A DNA stretch of 64,000 nucleotides from assembly GCA_964649195.1 (NCBI GenBank), contig CAZYPK010000003.1, positions 11,348-75,347 on the forward strand, given 5' to 3'. Positions 32,894 to 39,900 of this stretch are shown in pieces. Below the pieces are notes generated by a model. It had not been told where the DNA came from and searched no databases. It worked only from the letters and a program-made list of their open reading frames with translations. How positions within the stretch are numbered: position 1 is the first letter of the stretch; each line of letters opens with the position of its first letter. The position numbers and the translations under genes were made by a program. Origin of the DNA: JTS-RE9 sp964649195 (GTDB taxonomy: Bacteria > Planctomycetota > Phycisphaerae > Phycisphaerales > Phycisphaeraceae).

Positions 32894-35008
32894 TCACGTC
32901 GCGGCGACGCCGCGCAAAAACTCTTCCGCATTTTTGCCCGTCTCCTTCATCGTCCGCATGTCGATCAACACGCGCCGGCGGCCGAACAGCCCTTCACGCA
33001 CCGGCACCAGTTCGATCTCAGGAAAACCGTGCGAGCCGCGCAGCGATGCGTGCAGCTCCACCGGCTGAGGCTCCGACAGAACCTGGGGCAACGTCGCCGC
33101 CGCGATGCGGACCGTCGGCCAGTCTTCGTGATCGATGGCGATCTTGAATTTCGTCGTGTCCGGCTTGATCGGAAAACCCGTCAGCGGCTGCGGACGGGTG
33201 ATCGCAACGCCGCCTTCCACATGGCGGGCCTGATCATCGAACAGATCGACCCACGCCGGCTGACCCTGCACCGTGGCCGCGATGCGCACGCGAGGCGGCT
33301 TTTCCAGATACGTCGGCACCGGCGCATCATCATCGCCCCGTTCTTTTCGCCGCAGAAAATCGCCATGCCAGCCCGCGCTTCGCGCCAGCAATCCCACGGG
33401 TTCGGTGACGCCTTCGATCATCACCCGCACCGGCCTGGGCCAGATTTTCAGCAGGTGATGCCGGCCGATCGAATCCTTGTCCAGCGGCATGTTCGCCATC
33501 GGACCGGTGATGATCGCCCCAAGATAACCCTCGGCAGGCGCATCGAGTTTCCGCCGGGCGAACCAGTCGCGGATGTCGGTGAACTGCGGCGTCTTGCCCA
33601 GGCATTGCCGCAGCAATCCCGCCACCGGCTCGACGGCGCGGAAGATGCGCTGCGTGGCCTGCCGGCATTGCTGCTTGAGAAACTCACCGGACCGCGCGTG
33701 CTTGGCCAGCGCGACGACCGAAGGAAACGGGACATCGCCATCGCTGAGCATCGAGATCGCCGCCTTGAGCCAGGGCGTACACCAGATCAGCTCCCACACG
33801 CGGGCCGCGCTCATCTGCTGGTAGGACATTTCGAGCGAGCGAATCGCCAGGCGATGCATCAGCTCGATGCCGAAGCTTGGCAGCGGCGCGATGGGGTTTC
33901 GTCTTCGCGCCGGAATGAATCGGAGCGCACCGCCGATGCGGCGCGGGATGATGTCCACCGTGGTCACCTCCCACATGTCCAGCCCCATGTGCATCACGAG
34001 GATGGAACCGACAGGCCGGTCGGGTTCCGCGCGATCCGCATCGAGTTCATTGGCATGTCGATCGCACCAGGCCATCGCCGCCGCGATCGGGCGGGGCAGG
34101 AGCGAAAGATTGAGATGATGCGCGCCGGCGGCATCAAGCAAATCCTGCTGCGCCGCGGTTGAAAGATGATCGGGAATGATCAGCGCACAAGGCTCGCGAT
34201 CATTCGATTTCGACTGATTGTTCCGATGTTCCTTCGAGTCGGTTTTATGCGCGCGATTCGCCGGCTTCATCAATGTTTCAACCGCCTGGGCGATCGCCTG
34301 CGCCGCGGGGAGCTGCGTCAATCGGCCTTCGGTGTTCCACGACCAGGGCTCGCGCGCCTCAAGCATGTGCCAGGCATAGGCCAGCGGAAAACGGCCGCAG
34401 GTCTGCCCCGATTCAATGCGCGCCTCAGGGGGCCAGACCTCGCCCGTGCCGCGCGCCTGCGGCGGCCAGCGCAGATCCGCACGCAACGGTTCGCCTGCAA
34501 AACGCGGCAAAATCGCCGAGGGTGCGATCGCTTCATCGGGCGGCGCGATGATGCGCGGCAGCGCCGAGATCTTCGCCGCCGTCTTGGTCTCCGCCGCATC
34601 CGAAGCAGTGCTCCCAGATGATGCGGATGCGGTTGGCGCACCGGCTTTCACGGCAAATGGCGCGGCGACCGGCGCCGGCTGATGGGCGGATACCAGTTTC
34701 GGATTCACCGGTCGCTGATAGACCACGCGCGGCTTGCCGGCCGTTGAAGTTGTCATTGCCGCTCGCGCCGGCGTGGCGGCAACGGATGCAGACTCGCGCA
34801 CCACGATGACGGATTCGCGCTTCTTCGTGCGGGCGGTCGCACCATCCTCCATGCAGCCATCGATCACTTCCACCAGTCGGGCCTGTGCCGCCTCGATCTC
34901 GATGCCCAGGGTGCGCTCCATCGAAGATGGCGACGCATCAGGGCGCGAATCCTTGTTCGCGCCCTGCACTTTCATCGGTTCCTTCGATGTGTTTGCCGTG
35001 GTGGTCAT
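32894..35008 (-). CDS. Degenerate Hsp70/actin-like protein, operon gene 4
   Basis: 704 residues, no close family recognised. Three segments fit the Hsp70/actin ATPase fold in order. RTLGIEIEAAQARLVEVID (32-50) stands where the phosphate-1 strand GIDxGTTxSxVAV would be. ALIIPDHLSTAAQQDLLDAA followed by LLPRPIAAAMAW (275-314) matches the V-P-x-x-x-R...EPxAAA segment. GSILVMHMGLDMWEVTTVDI (334-353) matches phosphate-2. Key Asp/Gly/Thr residues of the catalytic loops are replaced, so ATP hydrolysis may be lost. Residues 50-150 are a low-complexity insert. It is the last gene of the operon, 57 bases after the DUF2357 gene. The fold is inferred from motifs and needs structure prediction. Confidence 0.6.
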   Translation of the reverse strand: MTTTANTSKEPMKVQGANKDSRPDASPSSMERTLGIEIEAAQARLVEVIDGCMEDGATARTKKRESVIVVRESASVAATPARAAMTTSTAGKPRVVYQRPVNPKLVSAHQPAPVAAPFAVKAGAPTASASSGSTASDAAETKTAAKISALPRIIAPPDEAIAPSAILPRFAGEPLRADLRWPPQARGTGEVWPPEARIESGQTCGRFPLAYAWHMLEAREPWSWNTEGRLTQLPAAQAIAQAVETLMKPANRAHKTDSKEHRNNQSKSNDREPCALIIPDHLSTAAQQDLLDAAGAHHLNLSLLPRPIAAAMAWCDRHANELDADRAEPDRPVGSILVMHMGLDMWEVTTVDIIPRRIGGALRFIPARRRNPIAPLPSFGIELMHRLAIRSLEMSYQQMSAARVWELIWCTPWLKAAISMLSDGDVPFPSVVALAKHARSGEFLKQQCRQATQRIFRAVEPVAGLLRQCLGKTPQFTDIRDWFARRKLDAPAEGYLGAIITGPMANMPLDKDSIGRHHLLKIWPRPVRVMIEGVTEPVGLLARSAGWHGDFLRRKERGDDDAPVPTYLEKPPRVRIAATVQGQPAWVDLFDDQARHVEGGVAITRPQPLTGFPIKPDTTKFKIAIDHEDWPTVRIAAATLPQVLSEPQPVELHASLRGSHGFPEIELVPVREGLFGRRRVLIDMRTMKETGKNAEEFLRGVAAT

Positions 35009-35040
35009 GCCGGTGTTTTCCGCGCTGTCGATGTTTCTTC

Positions 35041-35056
35041 ATCCGCCAAGGCGGAC
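35041..35056. promoter_or_regulatory. Leader palindrome, family I
   Basis: ATCCGCC-AA-GGCGGAC followed by GGCC, 33 bases before the start of the Hsp70-like gene (minus strand) and within the operon. Confidence 0.45.
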
Positions 35057-35065
35057 GGCCGACTG

Positions 35066-36826
35066 TCATGCGATTTCCAATGCCTGGCGTAATACACGAT
35101 CGAACACGCCCGACTGCGACTGCAACGGCAACGCCATGCGATATCCGCTGCAACGCTGCACCGTCGCCTCATCCACATGTCTGCTGCCGGCCGCGGTGCG
35201 CAGCTTCGGCTGCACGACGATGCCTTGCAGCTCGCTGTCGGATCGGATCATCCGCAGGCCCTGATCGATCTCCTTGCAGCGACCGCCCAGGTGATCCTCA
35301 TCCAGATCGAAATCAAACAGCGACCAGAACGCGAGGATGCGCCTGGCCGGTTTGTCGGGCCGCTCGCCGTCGTAAATCACCACCGCCAGATCGGGCGCCA
35401 GTTGCGCAAGCTGCTCGGGGAACGGGGTGCAGGCACGATAGGCCGCGAACTGATGCTGCTCGACCACATGCACCCGCCAGCCGGGATCGATGCCGTCGGC
35501 ACCGCTGAGACCGCGATAAATTTCGCACCGGCCAAACGCCGTGCGCTGATCGATGAACCGCCCTGCTTCCTGCTCGGCGCGAATCAGCGTGCCTGAGCGC
35601 ATCGCTCCGCTGTGGGGCGCGATGTTGCCCAGCGCCGCAAGCACCGCCAGCGTCATCGCCTCCTGCCAGACACGATGCCGCCAGCGCCATGCCTGCTTGC
35701 GCTGAAGGTTCTGCTTCAGCAGCATGACATAAGCCTTCCAGAGCGGACGGTAACGCGGATCGCGCTGAAGCACGTAATTGGGATGCGGAATACCCGCCAG
35801 CGGTGTGACATTTCGCAAAGGCGACACGCGCCACAGATGATCGAGCTGCCGCTTGAACTCGCGCACCGAGGCCACGCGCTCATGCTCGGCATCGAGCGCG
35901 TTTTCGCTCAGATACCTTTCGCAGGCTTCCAGGGCATGGCGCATCAGCTCGCGGACGATGCGGTTTTCCAGCGTGTCGGCATGTTCGACACGATCGATGC
36001 CCAGCGCCTGCTGCTTCGCTCCGGCTTTTTCCGCGACGGTGCAGCCCGGTTGCCTGGCAAGCCAGCGCAGACATGTCGCATCAATCTCCTGCACGCGGCC
36101 GGCCTGCTGATAGCGGCGCTCGCGGGTCAGTTGCCTGCGAGGCATCAGCGAAACTTCATTGAGCAGCGGCGCGATGGTTGCCGCGAGTTTCACGATGAAG
36201 GCAGGCCTGGGCTCATCGCGCAGGGCCGCCAGCTTCCAGCCGTCGAGCACGCGCTCCAGAGGCCAGGCCGCGACGCCGCCGGCGGGACCGTCCCAGAAAA
36301 CATCGCCATCCACATTCGCACTGTCATACAGATCGCCGACGAGATCGATGTGCTGATCGTAAAGCGCCTCGGCCACATCGCTGGCCATGCGGTAATGATG
36401 GGCGGGCAGATGCGACGCGGAGATGGAAACAGAATCGCCGCCGATGTGGCGGACATTGCGGGGCAGGCCGCCATCGAGAATCGCGCGGACGGACTGCGGC
36501 GCTTTGCCGGGCGTGTGCAGCTTGAGGCCGATGTCATCGCGGGCCGGGCCGGTGTCACTTTCGCTGAAAGTGGCCGGTAAATCCCACTTTTTCCAGTCCA
36601 TTCGCCTTTCATCGGTGAACCGGGCCAGCAGCGGAAGTGATTCACCGGTGGCATCGACGATCACGCTCACGACCGAGGCCGGCGTCATCAGCGCAGGCCG
36701 ACCGCCATGCCCGGCCGGTGAACCGATGTCTGGTCGCGTCGCCCACCGCTGCACGAGCGTGGCCTGCGGAACAACGGGTGATGCAAGCGTCAAGGCACGA
36801 CTCCGACTGTCAAGCGTGAGCACCAT
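35066..36826 (-). CDS. DUF2357 (McrC-like) protein, operon gene 3
   Basis: 586 residues from ATG 36826; upstream codons are 7-bp repeats. The DUF2357 core is clear: HADTLENRIVRELMRHALEA near 282-301, then VSPLRNVTPLAGIPHPNYVL and QRDPRYRPLWKAYVMLLKQN near 335-375, the usual order in DUF2357-nuclease proteins that pair with McrB-type GTPases. The C-terminal PD-(D/E)xK region has APDLAVVIYD (477-486) and then RRILAFWSLFDFD (495-507), where a D/E-x-K would be expected, so catalytic residues look lost or unusual. N-terminal beta-rich part about 1-200. It follows the McrB-like gene in the operon, as McrC follows McrB. Confidence 0.82.
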   Translation of the reverse strand: MVLTLDSRSRALTLASPVVPQATLVQRWATRPDIGSPAGHGGRPALMTPASVVSVIVDATGESLPLLARFTDERRMDWKKWDLPATFSESDTGPARDDIGLKLHTPGKAPQSVRAILDGGLPRNVRHIGGDSVSISASHLPAHHYRMASDVAEALYDQHIDLVGDLYDSANVDGDVFWDGPAGGVAAWPLERVLDGWKLAALRDEPRPAFIVKLAATIAPLLNEVSLMPRRQLTRERRYQQAGRVQEIDATCLRWLARQPGCTVAEKAGAKQQALGIDRVEHADTLENRIVRELMRHALEACERYLSENALDAEHERVASVREFKRQLDHLWRVSPLRNVTPLAGIPHPNYVLQRDPRYRPLWKAYVMLLKQNLQRKQAWRWRHRVWQEAMTLAVLAALGNIAPHSGAMRSGTLIRAEQEAGRFIDQRTAFGRCEIYRGLSGADGIDPGWRVHVVEQHQFAAYRACTPFPEQLAQLAPDLAVVIYDGERPDKPARRILAFWSLFDFDLDEDHLGGRCKEIDQGLRMIRSDSELQGIVVQPKLRTAAGSRHVDEATVQRCSGYRMALPLQSQSGVFDRVLRQALEIA

Positions 36827-36853
36827 GGCAAATCTCGCATTTACATCCCACCT

Positions 36854-36959
36854 CTGAAATCTCAAATTTCAAATCTCAAATCCAACGGCTTCAACAGCGG
36901 CCCATGCCGCCCAATCCCCAACCCCAAATCCGAAATCGCAAATCCGAAATCCGAAATCA
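36854..36959. repeat. AAATCTC/AAATCCG repeats between operon genes
   Basis: CTGAAATCTCAAATTTCAAA and TCTCAAAT units (36852-36882), a 35-base spacer, then AAATCCGAAATCGCAAATCC units (36922-36958). Both arms read in the same direction, so this copy is not a foldback. Confidence 0.75.
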
Positions 36960-36962
36960 ACT

Positions 36963-39900
36963 TCAAACCCCCACTTCCGCCAGGTCCGCGCTGCGATCCA
37001 CGCCGCGGAAGATGAACTGATGCTCGCGGGTGCCGTCGCGCCGGCTGCTTTCGATCGCGCTGATCAGGGCGCCGTCGCCCAGCTCATCAAGCAGGCCCAC
37101 GATGCGATCCAGCGACCTGCCGACGTTTTCTTCATTGGGATCGAGGCCGCGGAACTTGGGCAGAATCTTCTGCTCGATCTGATCCGCCATCGCCAGGCTC
37201 AGGCCCTTGTCGCCCTGATCGGGATAGTTGGCGGCATAGGCGCGGATCGCCGCGTGAGTGCGGAACGCGAAGGGCCGGCGAATCATTTCCATCGCCTGGT
37301 TCATTTCTTCAATCCAGCGGTTGACCTGCGCGCCCGCGCCCGATTCCAGATCGCTTTCCTTGCGCAGCCACTGCTGCCACTGTTTGAAGGCGACGAATTT
37401 TTCGCTGTGGTGTCCGCCGCTGCCGTTGGTGTTGCCCGCCAGCATGCGCGGCATGTCGGTGAGCCTGGGCGGCCGGCCGAAGGCCATCACGTTGGATCGG
37501 TCAACGACTTTTTCCGAGAGCGTCTGCGTCGTTTCATCTTCATTGATGGTGCCCACGAAGAGCACGTTCGTATCGACGAACAGCCGCATCGTCGGATCGG
37601 TGGCGCCATGCATGCCCACTTCGAGCGTGATCTCCGCCTTGCGGCGATCGTTGGCGCTGCTCTTGCGGATGCCGCGGCGCGTTTCGAGGCGCGAGAGGAA
37701 TTCGCTGAAGTAATACTCGACGCGGGCCAGGTTCATCTCATCGAGCAGCACGACGAGCATGCGATCGCTCAGGCCGTGGTCCCAGCCTTCGGGCGTCTGC
37801 CAACCGCGGCTGGAATCGTTGGCGAAGGGATCCATCTGCACCAGGGCGCGGGCCAGCTCGGTGGCGCGGTACTGGTTTTCGATGTAGTTGAAGAAGCCGA
37901 ACATGTCCTGCGGCGAATCCCAGCGCGGCTGCACGGGCAGGTTCAAAAAGTGCATGCCCATGCCTTCCGCATAACGGCGCGCCAGTTCGCTCTTGCCCGT
38001 GCCGCTGATGCCGGCCAGCACGACCAGCGGCGAAACCTCGGCCACCTTGAGCGACGTGTGGAACGCATTGACCACGCGCGAGGGGAACCGCAGCCCCATG
38101 TTGCTCAGATATTTCTTGGTCTGCTTCAGGCAGCTTTGCTCATCATCACCGCGCGGCCCGGTGAACTCGCTCTTGAGCAGCGCGGGCTTCCAGAGCTCCG
38201 AGAGCGGCCCGGCATTGTTGCCTCTATAACCGGTCTGCAACCGCAGTTCCTTGAGCGTGTCGCTAACGACCTCGACCGTCTTTTCAAGTTGTTCGCGACG
38301 GGCCGCCAGACCGGAGACCTCTTCGGAAAGCTGGTCGTGGCGTTTTTTCGTTTCATCGAGAACCTTCGATTTCTGCTGGAGATTCTGCACCAGCTCGCGC
38401 AGCCGGCTGCCCAGTGTCTCCGATTCCTCCCGGCGCGAATGCGAGAGGACGGACAACTCGGAGACTTCCGCCTTGAGCGATGCGTGCTGCTCGCGGAGGG
38501 CGTCGTAATCGCCGCGAACCTCTTCGAGCGTTTTCGTGCGCCGGGCCAGTTCCTCGGCCAGCGAGCCGGCCCGCTCGGAGGCTTCGCTCTTTTTCACATC
38601 CAGCGAGGCGACTTCGATCTGGAGCCTGGCGTTCTTCTGCGTCAGATCGCTGACGGCATTCTTCATCTGCTGATAGGTTTCGCTGAGCTTGGTGAGTTCG
38701 GAAACTTCCGCCTTGAGTCCGCCCCTGACCTCGCGGAGCAGGTCGATCTCCGTCCGGCCTTCCTTGAGGGTGTCTTCGTGTTCCTTGATCTGCTTCGTGA
38801 TGGTGTCGAGCTTCTCCTGCAACTGCGTGCGACGCATCTGGCCTGAGCCGACTTCGTGGGCCAGCTCCTTGGCCTGTTCGGAAAGATCGGCAATCTGCTC
38901 TTCAAGTTCACGATGCCGCGTGGCGAGGGCTTCGAGATCCGCCACTTCCGCGGTGAGCGCGTTGCGCTGAATCTTGAGCGCCTCGACCGCCTTGCCCGTC
39001 TCATCCATCGCCTTGCGACGCTCGGCAAGCTGCGAAGTGACCTCCGCCAGTTCGTTGTCGCGGTCCACCTTGCGCTGGCCGGCGGAGGTGAGCTGGGCGT
39101 CAAGCTCCGCATGCCTGGAAGTCAGCGATGCGACTTCGTTTTCCAGTTTCGCATGACGCTCGGCGAGCACGGTCAGCTCGGAAACCTGCGTGCGAAGCGA
39201 CGCCACCTGCTGCGTGAGTTCCTGGTGGAGGGCCTTGGTTTCATCGAGCGTCCGTGTGCGATCTTCAAGCTGTTCATGCAGCACGACAAGCTCGCGCTCG
39301 GCGGTCCCCTTCTGCACGTTGCAGGTCATCAGGGCCTGATCCAATTCACGTTTGGCGGCGGAAAGCTGATCGACGTGCTGCGTGAGCGTGGCATGTTTTT
39401 TCGCCAGCGCTTCCAGGTCCGCCACCTCCGCCCGCAGGCCGGCGCGGCGTTCCTGAAGGGAATCGACGGCAGCGCGGGTTTCCTCAAGGGCGTGCGTTTT
39501 CTCCTGCAATTCAGCGGTGGCCGTCGCCAGTTCTTCATCCAGCTTCACCTTGCGCGAATCCGCGACGGACACCTGCTTCGACAGTTCCGACTGCCGACCC
39601 GAGAGCGAGGTGACTTCGCTTTGCAGCGCGCGGAAGCGATTGGCCAGGGCGTCGAGCTCGGCCACTTCGGTCTTGAGCGAGGCCTGCCTGTCGCGCAGGT
39701 CGTGCCACGCGGCCTTGGTGGATTCGAGAGCCGAGCTCTTGTCGCCAAGCTCCGCGGTGATGGAAGCCAGTTGGTCTTCCAGTGAATCCTTCTGATGCGT
39801 GGCGGCGGCGACGTGATGCGAAAGCTCGGTATGCTGCGAGGTCAGCTCGCCGACCTGCGATTGCAGCGATCGCTGCCGCGCGGAGAGCACTTCAAGCTCC

